DNA from: Pseudolabrys sp035718275
Lineage (GTDB): Bacteria; Pseudomonadota; Alphaproteobacteria; Rhizobiales; Xanthobacteraceae
DNA: 64,000 nt
Direction: 5' to 3'
Assembly (NCBI GenBank): GCA_035718275.1
Contig: DASTHI010000025.1
Span: 124,001-188,000, forward strand
The translations under genes were made by a program, and so were the position numbers. Positions 36,697 to 45,986 of the stretch are shown here, piece after piece. The notes beneath the pieces were generated by a model. That model was not told the DNA's origin. It saw only the letters and a program-made list of their open reading frames with translations, and made no database searches. Positions within the stretch are counted from its first letter, which is position 1, and each line of letters begins with the position of its first letter.

Positions 36697-36806
36697 AACC
36701 ACATCGCTAATAAATAGCGATAACCTGTATATAAGCGGTTCATTACCGATCTATTACGCAGGCCTTCTGTGTCGAACGGGAACTCCTCCTAGGTCATTAG
36801 GCCCGG

Positions 36807-37985
36807 TTATTGGCGCCGAGCATACCCGCGGCAGGCGGACAACAGCCCATCACATGGATCCAAAAGCGCGTCTGGCTTGCGCTCGAATTCGCCGTTCCAG
36901 AACGGGGTTCGCCAGCTGTGCTCCTCGGTACCCCGGGAAGAAAATCTCCAGTTCGTCGCCAGTCCCCGGCGGCGGTGCACATCGGTGTACGCAGCAAGGT
37001 CCGGATCGGGCTGATTTCTTTCCCGTCGTTGTGAGACCGCGTGCTTCCTTCCGGCTCTCGTTGCGTGCCGCTTCGCCTTGGCCGCTTTTTGATCCGTTGC
37101 AGCAGCGGAAGCATTCTTCGCATCGACGTCTCTCTGCCATGCGAGAAACTGCGTGAAAAGGATTTCATCGGAAGAACTCTCGGATTTCGACGGCGAGGGC
37201 GGAATCGGAGGCGTGGGCAATTGGCTCGGCGCCAGCCGCCAGTGCAAACGCACCGGGGTGCGCAAAACGGTTCGCTCATCATCTGAACGCAGCTCCGCCA
37301 CGATAGTCATGGTACCGGCATAGTCCGCAGGCGGAATCACTTTCACATTCGGCAAGTCATCGCTGGAAATGAGCCATTGATCGGACGCGGCTTCCGAACC
37401 GGCGCTGAGCTTCGTGCCGGCGGCAAGTCCGGTCAGGCGGATTTTCGATCCGGGCGCAACATTCGTGAGCGTTATGCGGAGAGGGAGCGCCGAATTTACA
37501 TCGCCGCTGGTTTCCTCGCCGGCAATCGCGGGCAGCGACTCGGGCCGCGAAGCTTTCAACTCGGGTTGAGATGCCTTTGTCACGGTCGTTGCGAGGGCGT
37601 GCACAGCCAAAGCAGGCTGACGATCGTCGGCTGCAAGAGCCGTGGTCCGCAATTGTGCAGCTGACATCGTATCGAGCCGCCCAAATACAACGATCACGCA
37701 AAAAGCTGTCCAGACAATTGCTGCGGCGGCCGCAAAGAACGCCGTTCTGCGCACGCGCCGGTACTCGAACTCATCCATGATCCTTTCCACGGAATTGGTC
37801 AGCCTGATCCCGTCTGCGAAACCTGAAGGGCCCGTCTCTGCGGCAAGAGCACTACCACGATGGCGAACTGGACCATCGGCCGGCTGTGTGGGCGGCGCCT
37901 CCACCGGGAATCTTCGCCATTTTGGCGGCGCGAAATACCGGGGATCGTCCGGGCTTAATTCGTGCTGTCGGATCGGTGTACTCAT
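36807..37985 (-). CDS. Single-pass membrane protein with periplasmic beta-type domain, unknown function
   Basis: A 392-residue protein: a proline-rich cytoplasmic N-terminus (1-80), one membrane helix at about 83-101 (FFAAAAAIVWTAFCVIVVFG), and a periplasmic part with a beta-sandwich-like repeat (ITLTNVAPGSKIRLTGLAAG, WLISSDDLPNVKVIPPADYA, MTIVAELRSDDE). The last 120 residues are Ser/Lys/Arg-rich with SWRTPFWNGEFERKPDALLD. Beta units like this occur in large secreted proteins of rhizobia. The start ATG 37985 has a GAGGGG site. I cannot name the function. Confidence 0.65.
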   Translation of the reverse strand: MSTPIRQHELSPDDPRYFAPPKWRRFPVEAPPTQPADGPVRHRGSALAAETGPSGFADGIRLTNSVERIMDEFEYRRVRRTAFFAAAAAIVWTAFCVIVVFGRLDTMSAAQLRTTALAADDRQPALAVHALATTVTKASQPELKASRPESLPAIAGEETSGDVNSALPLRITLTNVAPGSKIRLTGLAAGTKLSAGSEAASDQWLISSDDLPNVKVIPPADYAGTMTIVAELRSDDERTVLRTPVRLHWRLAPSQLPTPPIPPSPSKSESSSDEILFTQFLAWQRDVDAKNASAAATDQKAAKAKRHATRAGRKHAVSQRRERNQPDPDLAAYTDVHRRRGLATNWRFSSRGTEEHSWRTPFWNGEFERKPDALLDPCDGLLSACRGYARRQ

Positions 37986-38273
37986 GACACTACCCCTCAC
38001 CAAACCTCAACAAGCGGTCACGGGTATCCTGATGCTGAGCCCCCGAACTCTTCCCCAACGACATGATGGTATCGGTCTTTTTAGTTCCACCGGAGGTAGC
38101 GTGACACTTACAGATGCCCGGCCAGCGGGGTCGGTTAACGATTGGGGCTTGCGCCCGCCTCTTGGTCCGCGCCATGGCAAATGAAACTTCTGGGGCCCGG
38201 TTGGCGTTATCCAGCGCTTGGGGAACTTCCGCACCCATCTGATTCCATTTCGAATTCGCGAAAGGACAAAGCG

Positions 38274-38660
38274 ATGGCCCATGTGCTGACGTACATGCCG
38301 AAATCCGATGCCTGGAAGAATTGGAAAAATGGCAAGAAACTTGCGTACCAAGGCGTCGTGAAGCGTGATTGGGTACCGACTGGTCGCATCGACTTTGCGA
38401 CCCGTCTCAACGGCGATGGTCCCGAGGCCGATCAGCCGAGTGAATTCAAGCTTCTCGTAGAGGAACGCAGGATCGTCGAGAGCATCGCCGGAAACGAAAA
38501 TTTAGAGATCCAATGGCGATTGGCGACGCTCAGGGAGGCTAAGGCCGTGGTGACGCAATACCACAAATACCTCTCCGAGAACTCGCTGATAAAATCCATA
38601 TTCGACGAGACCGTCTCATTGCCTCCGCCAAAGAAGGCGCTCGCCAGTTCGTCGGCGTAA
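38274..38660 (+). CDS. Conserved-looking hypothetical soluble protein
   Basis: A 128-residue protein I do not recognise. It has no signal or membrane segment. It begins MAHVLTYMPKSDAWKNWKNG, has a mixed charged middle (GRIDFATRLNGDGPEADQPS, FKLLVEERRIVESIAGNEN) and a helical C-terminal half (LREAKAVVTQYHKYLSENSL). The start ATG follows a good AAAGGA site. Neighbours on both sides are also unnamed genes on the other strand. Confidence 0.55.
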   Translation: MAHVLTYMPKSDAWKNWKNGKKLAYQGVVKRDWVPTGRIDFATRLNGDGPEADQPSEFKLLVEERRIVESIAGNENLEIQWRLATLREAKAVVTQYHKYLSENSLIKSIFDETVSLPPPKKALASSSA

Positions 38661-38704
38661 TCGGACGTCTTGGGGGTGTGAGACCGGGCTCTGCCTGTCG
38701 CGTT

Positions 38705-39136
38705 TCAGCGAAGGATACCGTCTGCACCCCATTGACGAACAACCGAGACGTTGGTCTGTGATGTGCTGCGCGGCGCCGGCCGGCTCGCAGCCGCCTTGAG
38801 TTGGGCGCGAAGCGTGATGATCTCCACTTTCAAGGCCTCGCGCTGCTCCTTGAGCTTGTTGATCGCATCATTTCTCTTTCCCAATTCGATCATTTGGCGT
38901 GCGCATTTGTTTCTTGCTTCTTCGAGTGCCAGCTCGAGACGGCGCATGCCCATCGCAAATTCGGCCCGAAGCAGATCCTTATCGGCCTGAATTTCGGCTA
39001 CCGACTGGGGAAGCGCGGATTGCAGCCGCGCCATTGTCAGTCGCACGGCGCGGCGATGGACGAGAGGCATGACCATGATCGCCAGCAACGCGGCCAATAG
39101 GAAGCCGATGGCGGCATACATCAAATGTTCGACCAT
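38705..39136 (-). CDS. Membrane-anchored coiled-coil protein, unknown function
   Basis: A 143-residue protein with one N-terminal helix in the membrane (residues 5-25, LMYAAIGFLLAALLAIMVM) and then long charged helices (SVAEIQADKDLLRAEFAMGM, RLELALEEARNKCARQMIEL, KLKEQREALKVEIITLRAQL), likely a coiled coil. This shape and the PLVHRRAVRLT and EIQADKDLLRAEFAM motifs are familiar from unnamed Bradyrhizobium proteins, but no function is known to me. The ATG 39136 starts just before the helix; an in-frame GTG/ATG upstream is possible. Confidence 0.62.
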   Translation of the reverse strand: MVEHLMYAAIGFLLAALLAIMVMPLVHRRAVRLTMARLQSALPQSVAEIQADKDLLRAEFAMGMRRLELALEEARNKCARQMIELGKRNDAINKLKEQREALKVEIITLRAQLKAAASRPAPRSTSQTNVSVVRQWGADGILR

Positions 39137-39359
39137 ACGAATGAAACCGCAATCTGCCCTCCCGGGTTCCACTCGCACTCGCAATTTCGTGGACAATGAC
39201 TACCCGCCGGTTCGGCCCTTGATCTTTGCCGCGGCCAGCACAGGCGACGTCGGGCTCTTCATCACCGGACGAAATCGGCACAGAGATGATACGCCCAGCA
39301 ACGCTTCAGTAATGTTTTCCCAGCCAAGGTCGCATGCTGTCTAAAAACGAGGACGCCAT

Positions 39360-39488
39360 ATGCTCCTGGTATTCGAATTGCTTGCTGCACTGGCGGTTGG
39401 TTTCGTGCTCGGCCGGATCTGGGAAATTCGACAGAGGATGCGGGCCGACATCGAACGCGGGCACGACATCCCTGTCGCTCGTCTTTGA
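39360..39488 (+). CDS. 42-residue membrane microprotein
   Basis: A very short gene: ATG at 39360, TGA at 39486-39488. The product is a single hydrophobic helix (MLLVFELLAALAVGFVLG) followed by a basic amphipathic tail (RIWEIRQRMRADIERG). A GAGG ribosome site lies about seven bases upstream. The shape and site argue for a real small membrane protein; no function can be given. Confidence 0.5.
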   Translation: MLLVFELLAALAVGFVLGRIWEIRQRMRADIERGHDIPVARL

Positions 39489-39555
39489 AGGTAAGACTTC
39501 CTGCTTCAGATTGCCTCGTTTCGTGCGTGGATCGGACGAGTGGGGCCGCACCACT

Positions 39556-40167
39556 CTATTGCTGGACGAGACGTAGCGCGCGGCCGGCACATGCGGCCGC
39601 CGTTACGCCAACTTGTGCATGACCGTAATCCGAATTGCACCATAGCCCGCCTTCAAACAAGCCATGCGATGCGGCAATCCGAGCAAGTGTGCTCCGGGCC
39701 GGTAAATTGCATCGCGGATCGACAACGCCCCTCCGCCGCTGGCACACGTCAAGCGCTTTTCCGCACGGGTGCTCGCTCGATGGCGAGCAGCGGCCCGGCC
39801 GCAGTCCGCCCATGAACAGCACCCGCGCGCCATGGTTGCTCTCGAGGTCATCGATGTAGGCTTGAAATCTTGCGGCATATGCGATTCCGACGCGCGCATG
39901 TGCGCCCGTTTTCATCGATATGACGAGGCCCGTCATGTTTCCATTGGCATCGAACGCGGCGGCCCGATGTCGGACTGAGGCGGTCCGTTTTGCAAATTCA
40001 CCATGGTGCCCAGGAGACTTTGCAGACGTCTCACCTGCGCGGAAAGTTGTGCAGCGCCCATTGTTATCGCAAACCGGAGCCGGCACATTTTTTCGATGCA
40101 GATTTTCCCCGGCCTGCGCTTGCGCAACGACAAGCAAAGCGACGACCGCGAGTGAGATGACTTTCAT
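39556..40167 (-). CDS. Exported M15-like (D-Ala-D-Ala carboxypeptidase/extensin-like) protein
   Basis: A 203-residue exported protein with a signal peptide (residues 1-19, cleavage near AQAG). The C-terminal half carries SEHPCGKALDVC, an SxHxxGxAxD zinc motif of peptidase family M15, and a late histidine in DYGHAQVG. Eight or more cysteines suggest disulfides. This could be a peptidoglycan D,D-peptidase, but the catalytic Glu of VanX-type enzymes is not obvious, so activity is uncertain. Stands alone, with about 180 bases before the next gene. Confidence 0.65.
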   Translation of the reverse strand: MKVISLAVVALLVVAQAQAGENLHRKNVPAPVCDNNGRCTTFRAGETSAKSPGHHGEFAKRTASVRHRAAAFDANGNMTGLVISMKTGAHARVGIAYAARFQAYIDDLESNHGARVLFMGGLRPGRCSPSSEHPCGKALDVCQRRRGVVDPRCNLPARSTLARIAASHGLFEGGLWCNSDYGHAQVGVTAAACAGRALRLVQQ

Positions 40168-40347
40168 GCTCTCCTCCGAACCAGAAAATGGGAAGTCGAA
40201 ACACGGTCACACACCCGACAGCGGACTCACTGTCTCACATCTGTGGCGTTCGTGCGGCCGATACTACAGGCTCGAACAGATTCGCGAAATAACCGCCTAC
40301 GCGCACAGGACTTACTGCGACAATCTGACAAGCAGGCGACTCAATGA

Positions 40348-40560
40348 TTACGGCACAGTTGGCGGAGCCGCCCTGAGAAATGTCGGGATATCTTCCGTCT
40401 TGTTCACCCACTGAGTCGCCCGTTGGGCGAGTCGCTCGTACTTCTCGGCCATTTGCATTTTCGCTGCCTTGGCGTCCGGGTCACAAAGAATCTCGGCTAA
40501 CTTGCGTGCCTCGCGTGCACGCAATTGCCAGTGAGCGGGATTTTTCAGAAGCTCAGGCAT
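40348..40560 (-). CDS. Small helical protein, unknown function
   Basis: A 70-residue soluble protein with a helix pattern typical of many unnamed rhizobial proteins: HWQLRAREARKLAEIL, then CDPDAKAAKMQMAEKYERLA and QRATQWVNKTEDI. It follows a 34-residue membrane protein gene by 15 bases on the same strand, so the two likely share a transcript. Function unknown. Confidence 0.55.
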   Translation of the reverse strand: MPELLKNPAHWQLRAREARKLAEILCDPDAKAAKMQMAEKYERLAQRATQWVNKTEDIPTFLRAAPPTVP

Positions 40561-40575
40561 TGCTTCGCTCCCTCG

Positions 40576-40680
40576 TCACGAAGCAGTGGAATCTCTGCCC
40601 TCGATCACATCCATCATGATGGCGGTAAATCCGAGTGCTGCGGATGCCGCAAAGACGATGGAGAATATCAAGAGCCACAT
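40576..40680 (-). CDS. 34-residue membrane microprotein
   Basis: ATG at 40680, TGA at 40578-40576. The product is one membrane helix (MWLLIFSIVFAASAALGFTA) with a short acidic tail (DVIEGRDSTAS). A strong AGGGGAGA ribosome site lies about eight bases before the start, which is the main support. It is upstream of and close to the 70-residue gene. Confidence 0.5.
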   Translation of the reverse strand: MWLLIFSIVFAASAALGFTAIMMDVIEGRDSTAS

Positions 40681-40845
40681 GTGACCATCTCCCCTGATGC
40701 ATGGCGACAGTCGGAAATGAAATATTCACTTTGTGCTTTTTTGGAGGCAGTGGAGCGCGCAACGCATTACATGGCAATGAGTTACCTGCACTTGCAGAGA
40801 ATGCTAACAGGCTACCTCTCGTCAAATCTGTTGGCTGCGAAAATA

Positions 40846-41037
40846 TCATTTTCGGTCGGCCACGCCGCGGATAACGATGCTGGACAATTCGACGACCAGC
40901 TTTCGAAGTTCTGAATTCTCTTTGCGCAGCGCTTCCAGATCTTGATGTGATTGAAATTGTGGCGCTTGCTCGCGCGTGGTCGCGTCATCGGATATGGCGT
41001 GTTTGCGAGACAACATTGGCGGATCCGAACGAGACAT
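40846..41037 (-). CDS. Small helical protein (LRKENSELRKLVVELS motif), unknown function
   Basis: A 63-residue protein ending in a leucine-zipper-like helix (LEALRKENSELRKLVVELSS) and IVIRGVADRK. This C-terminal helix resembles one repeated in many short Bradyrhizobium proteins and in the ends of some transposase-like proteins, but no function is known. ATG 41037 is chosen; a start at 41094 is also open. Confidence 0.48.
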   Translation of the reverse strand: MSRSDPPMLSRKHAISDDATTREQAPQFQSHQDLEALRKENSELRKLVVELSSIVIRGVADRK

Positions 41038-41520
41038 GGCTGTCACCCCGATCGCTCCCCCAAGCATTTCGATTGTCACCGAGTCGCTTTGCATTTCGTG
41101 GGTATCGATCCACCGCGATGGTCATTTATTTGCGCTCACCCTCTCGTTCCTCGCTCGCGAATATTGTCTGCAAGCATAGTCTTGAGTCGTGCCTGCTACT
41201 GAGATCATGCCGACACACGCAAATCGCTAAACTCCGACCCTAAGTAATGCTTGGACGATGGCGAAGCGTGACATCCCGCGATCTCACTGCAGATGCCTTG
41301 CGAAGACGAGTGGAGCACGTCCAGCGCTGCGGCTGTGACGTTGTGAAAGGTCTAGTGTCAGTCACTGACCGATACTTCTTTAACCGATCTGCGTATGTGA
41401 CTCGCGCCTATGATCAATTGCCAACTAGCGATAACGGAGCGCGTCGACGCCTACATTTGAGATGAGCGTTGAACACATTTCCGACCATTTGCGGCATAAG
41501 CTCCGCAGGCGGTAAAGCCC
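41038..41520. other. Stretch without a supported gene
   Basis: Short open frames exist here (for example 72 codons at 41247-41465 on the plus strand) but none has a convincing ribosome site, domain or composition. No tRNA, repeat or clear terminator is seen. Confidence 0.4.
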
Positions 41521-41637
41521 ATGCGATATGTTTCCTCCAGCTTCTGGTTTGCGGTCGGCGCGGCGCTGATGATTGATCACTACCAGTACCTGGGCACCGC
41601 GCTTCTGATCCGCAGTTTTCTGGTTTGGACCAGGTAG
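41521..41637 (+). CDS. Putative 38-residue membrane microprotein
   Basis: ATG at 41521, TAG at 41635-41637. The product has a hydrophobic run (SSSFWFAVGAALMI), then DHYQYLGTALLIRSFLVWTR. An AGGCGG stretch lies about 9-14 bases upstream. Support is only the hydrophobic pattern and the site, so this is tentative. Confidence 0.33.
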   Translation: MRYVSSSFWFAVGAALMIDHYQYLGTALLIRSFLVWTR

Positions 41638-41780
41638 GCTCGCGAAGTTCTCGATTTCACTGATCGACTAGGTTCCGCTCCTCATTTCACGCGACGTTTT
41701 GTGCCTTTGTTTCGTCAAATGGCAGTGGCCTGCTGCGTTTGGCCGAAAGCGTCGGCCGCCCTAAACAACACAGATTGGAA

Positions 41781-42878
41781 ATGGCGAACATGAATCTTTT
41801 CGTCAGCCGCGTATCGGCCGATCAGCGCCACAGTGACGGCGTCACGCCGACGCTGCCTAACCCAGTGTGCGAACACGACCGAGCCGACGCCGATCAGGCA
41901 CATGGCGCTTCCGACTTCCCGCCCGCAGCGGCCGCAGAGCCGTTCAAATCCGAGCCGTTTGTCGCTACATCGGCGGAACAGTTCGTGCGCGTCGGCCTCA
42001 CCGATAAGCAGGAGTACGCTGCTGCACTCGCTCCTGCGCCCTCAGAAAAGTCTTTCGAACTGCTGCGTCAGTTGGAAACGCTGACCCAGGATTTCGCCAG
42101 AGCCAGCGGCAGCACTCCCGTTACCAAGCCTTCACCGCGGCCTCACGAAGAGCCAAGTCTGTCCGCCGAATTGCCGGCGGTTGATCAGTCAATCCGCATT
42201 TCTCCCGCTCTTTCCGACATCGGCGAGAACGTGTTTGTGCCGAGGCGAGCAGGCAAGCGCATTGTTCTGCTCGCAGTTGCCTTCGCTTTGCTGAGCGGGG
42301 CAGCGATCGTTGCGTGGCAGCCGAGCGGTTCGACGCCCGATGATCCCGCCAAGAATGTTCAGCTGGCGTCTGCGGAAACCAGCGGCAACTCGGTTGATCA
42401 TGGTGCAATCCCGAAGATGCCGAGCCGACCTGCGGAGCAGGCTGATTCAAAACAACCGGTCACTTCTCCTTCGGGGGAATTTCTTGAGCAGATCAATGCC
42501 ATCACGAAAGATCTTGCTGCACTTCGAAACACTGTCGAGCAGCTCGCATCTAGGCAACAGCAACTTGCCGCCTCGCAGCAGCAGCTCGAACAGCTGGCAG
42601 TCGCCCAGCAGGATCTCGCGGGCGCCCAGAAGCAGCTCGCTGCCAAGCAGGAGCAGATGGTTCAGAATATCGCGAGGCTACAGAAAGCCGATCATGACAT
42701 TAAGCGCAGCGTCACGGCCCAGCCGCGGCCGATACCAACGCAGGCGCGCAGGACCGCTCCTGCGGAAGTAACCCGCGAACAGCCAGCGCCGTTGCCGCCA
42801 CCGCCTTCGAGCCGGCCGGCCAATCACCCTACGCCGCCCTTGCCGATACCGCCTGACTATGTTCCGGTGCCGCGCTGA
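41781..42878 (+). CDS. Single-pass membrane protein with Gln-rich coiled coil and Pro-rich tail
   Basis: A 365-residue protein. Residues 1-158 are a disordered-looking cytoplasmic part; a membrane helix lies at about 160-178 (IVLLAVAFALLSGAAIVAW); a coiled coil runs about 235-320 with repeated heptads (EQLASRQQQLAASQQQLEQL, AVAQQDLAGAQKQLAAKQEQ); the end is proline-rich (PAPLPPPPSSRP). The layout is typical of unnamed Bradyrhizobium envelope proteins. Function unknown. ATG 41781 is used; another ATG lies at 41790 and one upstream at 41739. Confidence 0.62.
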   Translation: MANMNLFVSRVSADQRHSDGVTPTLPNPVCEHDRADADQAHGASDFPPAAAAEPFKSEPFVATSAEQFVRVGLTDKQEYAAALAPAPSEKSFELLRQLETLTQDFARASGSTPVTKPSPRPHEEPSLSAELPAVDQSIRISPALSDIGENVFVPRRAGKRIVLLAVAFALLSGAAIVAWQPSGSTPDDPAKNVQLASAETSGNSVDHGAIPKMPSRPAEQADSKQPVTSPSGEFLEQINAITKDLAALRNTVEQLASRQQQLAASQQQLEQLAVAQQDLAGAQKQLAAKQEQMVQNIARLQKADHDIKRSVTAQPRPIPTQARRTAPAEVTREQPAPLPPPPSSRPANHPTPPLPIPPDYVPVPR

Positions 42879-42886
42879 CGGGATGG

Positions 42887-43249
42887 CTACGCCGAGGCAT
42901 CGGCTGCAGATGAACCCGCAGAGGGGTCATTTGGCCGGGCAGCCGAGGTCGTCCGCTCGACAAAATCCCACGCTGCGGGTCCAAGCGCGCGGCCCTGCGA
43001 CCCAGCCGCATCGAGCAACTTCGCTGCGATTTCCCTCGTCACGTCTAGCGACCAACCTTCAATTGCGTCGAATGCCACAATACGCAGGGGACATCGGTAC
43101 TTCCCAGCCAGAATGTCATCGATGACGGCCTGTTCAGTCGCCCGTTGTTCATGGGTTTCGCGCCAGACACGGGTGCCATTCCCGAGGTCCTCGAGGACGA
43201 CATACACGGTCGAGTCGTTAACGGGGCTCGCGACGAGGCCAATTTCCAT
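42887..43249 (-). CDS. Hypothetical soluble protein of a rhizobial family
   Basis: A 120-residue protein with a beta-rich start (IGLVASPVNDSTVYVVLEDL) and an alpha/beta middle (TEQAVIDDILAGKYRCPLRI, VAFDAIEGWSLDVTREIAAK). I have a recollection of similar unnamed proteins in Bradyrhizobium genomes but cannot give a function. It converges with the coiled-coil membrane protein gene, 8 bases apart. Confidence 0.55.
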   Translation of the reverse strand: MEIGLVASPVNDSTVYVVLEDLGNGTRVWRETHEQRATEQAVIDDILAGKYRCPLRIVAFDAIEGWSLDVTREIAAKLLDAAGSQGRALGPAAWDFVERTTSAARPNDPSAGSSAADASA

Positions 43250-44425
43250 CGATTGCGCCGATCGTTAGAACCATGCGTCCGAACGCGGCAAGCACGCTCT
43301 CCGCCAATGGATTGCGGGCGCACTCGCACGAAAGGAGATCTGGGGCATCACTCTATGATTATCATTATCATTATCATTATCATTCTTGCACGTGCGGATC
43401 ACCCCGATTGTTCGACGGCGCAAGAAGGTTGGGGGGCAGCTCCCATAGAAACTGCCTCAGGATACGCTACTGTAATACAAGAGAACCGAGCTTGCGATCG
43501 TCGCTAAGGCAATCACTGCTACAGCCTCGACTATTCGATCGCCCCAGTTCATTCCCGTCAGCCCCGGTGATACCCCCCGCCGCTAAAACTATTACCCGAG
43601 AGGAAGAGACGGCCAGTACCGGAAAACCGTCGGCCGGTTTTCAACAGTTTTGATCATCCGTTGCGATTTCGTCGACCATACCCACCTACCCTCGTTGGCC
43701 ACGCTAAGCGAAGTTTGCGAAGCTTCGATCAGATCGTGATCGATGACATTACGGCAATCGATTCCATTTAGTGTGAACAACAAGCGGACCACGAGGTAAG
43801 TACGCGGACGAGCCAGCTACGTTGGTGAAGGTTCGCATTCGGAAGTCGGAAACACATACCCGATCAGAATGCACTCACGGCGTAGATCAAGTCGGTCATG
43901 CTGATGGCGAAGCGATCTGACTGGGAAATGTGAGTGTCACAACCGATGGTACCGCAGTGCAAGAGATCCCCTACGAGGGCCCATGCAGAACTATGGAACC
44001 ATGAGCTGAACGCCTGCGCACGCGGAAGCAGGAATAGTGCTTTGCAAAATGCACGGCGGGAACGACTTCAGGTGGGGTCCTGCCTCACTGATGCGACCCC
44101 GAGAGCCGTTCCCGGCGTGCCGTCCTTGCACTGGCCGCTACGTCAGGCCCGAACGCTTGGCTCTAACGGTCATTGCGGCGCTTCTGACCCGGTGGCGTCA
44201 TCAAAACCTCCGCGTCGGTTTCACAATGCCGGACGTGGGAGACACCTTCTCAGCGTCCGACACCACTACAGTACATAGGCCCCCTGGAGCGCACTTCAAG
44301 CGCGAAATTCGCAGCGCCTATGCACACCATTAGCCGTGATGCCCGCGCGTAAAAGCTGATTGTAACATAAGCCGGAATCGCAATAAGACTCGTTTGCAGG
44401 CGACGGGTGAGCCAGGGGGCCATCC
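43250..44425. other. Long stretch without a supported gene
   Basis: About 1.2 kb with many short overlapping open frames on both strands and no domain, ribosome site or family that I can support. It contains the ATTATC repeat. A 67-codon minus-strand frame at 43592-43792 and plus-strand frames at 43934-44333 look random. No tRNA or insertion sequence is seen. It may be a decayed region. Confidence 0.4.
43358..43384. repeat. ATTATC hexanucleotide tandem repeat
   Basis: Four full copies of ATTATC followed by ATT. The repeat starts right after an ATG at 43355, in a frame that would encode a run of nine isoleucines and then LARADHPDCSTAQ, ending at 43507. The next AGGAG is too far upstream (about 18 bases) for a good ribosome site, so coding is doubtful. 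Because the unit is six bases, copy changes would not shift frame. Confidence 0.75.
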
Positions 44426-44581
44426 ATGCTGTGGAAATTTGCGCTGGTCCTTGTGCTGCTCTGGTTTTTGGCGGGCGTTATCGGGGCAGTCCTTAAATCA
44501 ATCGGTATGCGAGTACGAATTTTTACCGGCCTCTGCGCGATCGGCGCAGTCATGCTGGCCTATTATTTCTGGCTGGGTTGA
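44426..44581 (+). CDS. 51-residue two-helix membrane microprotein
   Basis: ATG at 44426, TGA at 44579-44581. The product has two membrane helices (LWKFALVLVLLWFLAGVIGA and FTGLCAIGAVMLAYYFWLG) joined by a basic turn (LKSIGMRVRI). A strong AGGGGG ribosome site lies 7-8 bases upstream. The hydrophobic pattern and site support a real small membrane protein; function unknown. Confidence 0.52.
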   Translation: MLWKFALVLVLLWFLAGVIGAVLKSIGMRVRIFTGLCAIGAVMLAYYFWLG

Positions 44582-44703
44582 ATGGCAGGCGCTTTCTGCC
44601 GCCGCGGCCGTGATTTTCGAGCGTCGGACGACATGAACTGCAAGCTGCCGGGCGTTTCATCGATGTGATTGTTTGTGCGCGGGAAATATCACAGGATATC
44701 GCA

Positions 44704-45600
44704 ATGGTCCGTCATCACCACAGTGCTGCAGTATCGGTTGGGGCCCTGCTCTCTGTCCTGCTGGTCCCCATTGCTCGCGGCGAGCCGCCGGATGCTTCCG
44801 CGAAGTCGAGCGGCGCAAGCTGCGCCCGTCCAGGCTTTCGTGTCGTAATCGACGTGGGTCATACGGTGAAATCCCCAGGGGCGAAGAGCGCCCGCGGCGT
44901 CGATGAATTTGATTTCAATCGGCGCCTCGCCAGCTTGATAGACGAAGATCTCCTTAAAGCTGGATTTTCCCGAACGGTGCTCATGGTCAGTGAGGGACGC
45001 GCGAACAGGAGCCTGCACGCGCGCGTGGAACGCGCGAACAAGCTTTCCGCAGATCTCCTGCTCTCCATCCATCACGATTCAGTCCCCGATCGCTTCCTGG
45101 AGAAATGGTTTTTTAACGGCAAGCGGCGGTCGTTCAGCGACCGATTCAAAGGTCATTCGATCTTCATCTCCGAAGACAACCGCGATCCCAAAGACAGCCT
45201 TCTGTTCGGCAGTATGCTTGGCCGGCAACTGAAGGAGCGAGGTCTGCACTATACGCCGCACTATACGGAGAGCTTCATGGGGCGGTGGAGGCGAAAGCTC
45301 CTGGACGCGGATGCGGGCGTCTATCGCTACGACACCCTGTTCGTGCTTAAGAAGACGCGAATGCCAGCGGTGCTGTTGGAGGCAGGCTCGATCGCGAACC
45401 GGGATGAGGAATTAGCAATGGCTTCGCCCGAGCGGCAGCAGCAGATCAGTGCGGCTGTTGTCGATGCGGTTGAGAGCTTCTGCGTCGCGCAGTCGCATAA
45501 GCCCGCGCCGCAGATCGCTCACCGGGCGAAAACTCGACATGCCCTATCGGCGCATTCACGCCAGCGCGCACGCGATTACACTGCAACGATTGGCCGTTGA
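44704..45600 (+). CDS. N-acetylmuramoyl-L-alanine amidase (AmiC/Amidase_3 type)
   Basis: A 298-residue exported zinc amidase that cuts the bond between muramic acid and the stem peptide. After a signal peptide (residues 1-27) the catalytic domain shows the zinc ligands: His in VVIDVGHTVKSPGA, Glu in ARGVDEFDFNRRLA and His in LLLSIHHDSVPD; the catalytic Glu is in VLLEAGSIANRDEE. There is no AMIN domain or SPOR domain, so it is a minimal enzyme. An AGGA site precedes the ATG at 44704. Confidence 0.86.
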   Translation: MVRHHHSAAVSVGALLSVLLVPIARGEPPDASAKSSGASCARPGFRVVIDVGHTVKSPGAKSARGVDEFDFNRRLASLIDEDLLKAGFSRTVLMVSEGRANRSLHARVERANKLSADLLLSIHHDSVPDRFLEKWFFNGKRRSFSDRFKGHSIFISEDNRDPKDSLLFGSMLGRQLKERGLHYTPHYTESFMGRWRRKLLDADAGVYRYDTLFVLKKTRMPAVLLEAGSIANRDEELAMASPERQQQISAAVVDAVESFCVAQSHKPAPQIAHRAKTRHALSAHSRQRARDYTATIGR

Positions 45601-45684
45601 CGCCCGTGTGACCTGTTTCACATTCAACTCATCGGGTCGTGCGATAGATCTTCCTCAGGTCGGTGGACTCGTGAGGAAGAAGGA

Positions 45685-45888
45685 ATGTCGCGCGATCTCA
45701 GTCTCTTGGAAATTCATCAAAAAATCGAGCAAGCAAAAGGACGCCGCGCAAGGCAAGTGGGCGAGCTCTGTGGCACGGCAATCAAACGAGTTGGAGGATG
45801 GCCGTACTCTTTCCTGGCTATGTTCACTGCGTCATGGCACTCCATCCGTCACGCGATCGCCTCGGTGAACGGTTCTGATACAATGTGA
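45685..45888 (+). CDS. Putative small protein, unknown function
   Basis: A 67-residue frame with a helical start (LSLLEIHQKIEQAKGRRARQ) and a hydrophobic middle (GWPYSFLAMFTASWHSI). AAGGA lies just before the ATG, a little close. No family is recognised. Confidence 0.38.
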   Translation: MSRDLSLLEIHQKIEQAKGRRARQVGELCGTAIKRVGGWPYSFLAMFTASWHSIRHAIASVNGSDTM

Positions 45889-45986
45889 CGTGGCAGAACG
45901 CGTGAAGGTCCGAGGCGATAGCAGACGAACGTCACCTTGCCGATCTCGCAGCATTGGGTAGTATGGCTTGCCGCGAGAGGACCTTT

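Noticed and set aside
43145..43507. 120-codon plus-strand frame with a poly-isoleucine run
   Set aside because: Overlaps the minus-strand gene at 42887-43249 and has no good start; kept only as a repeat.
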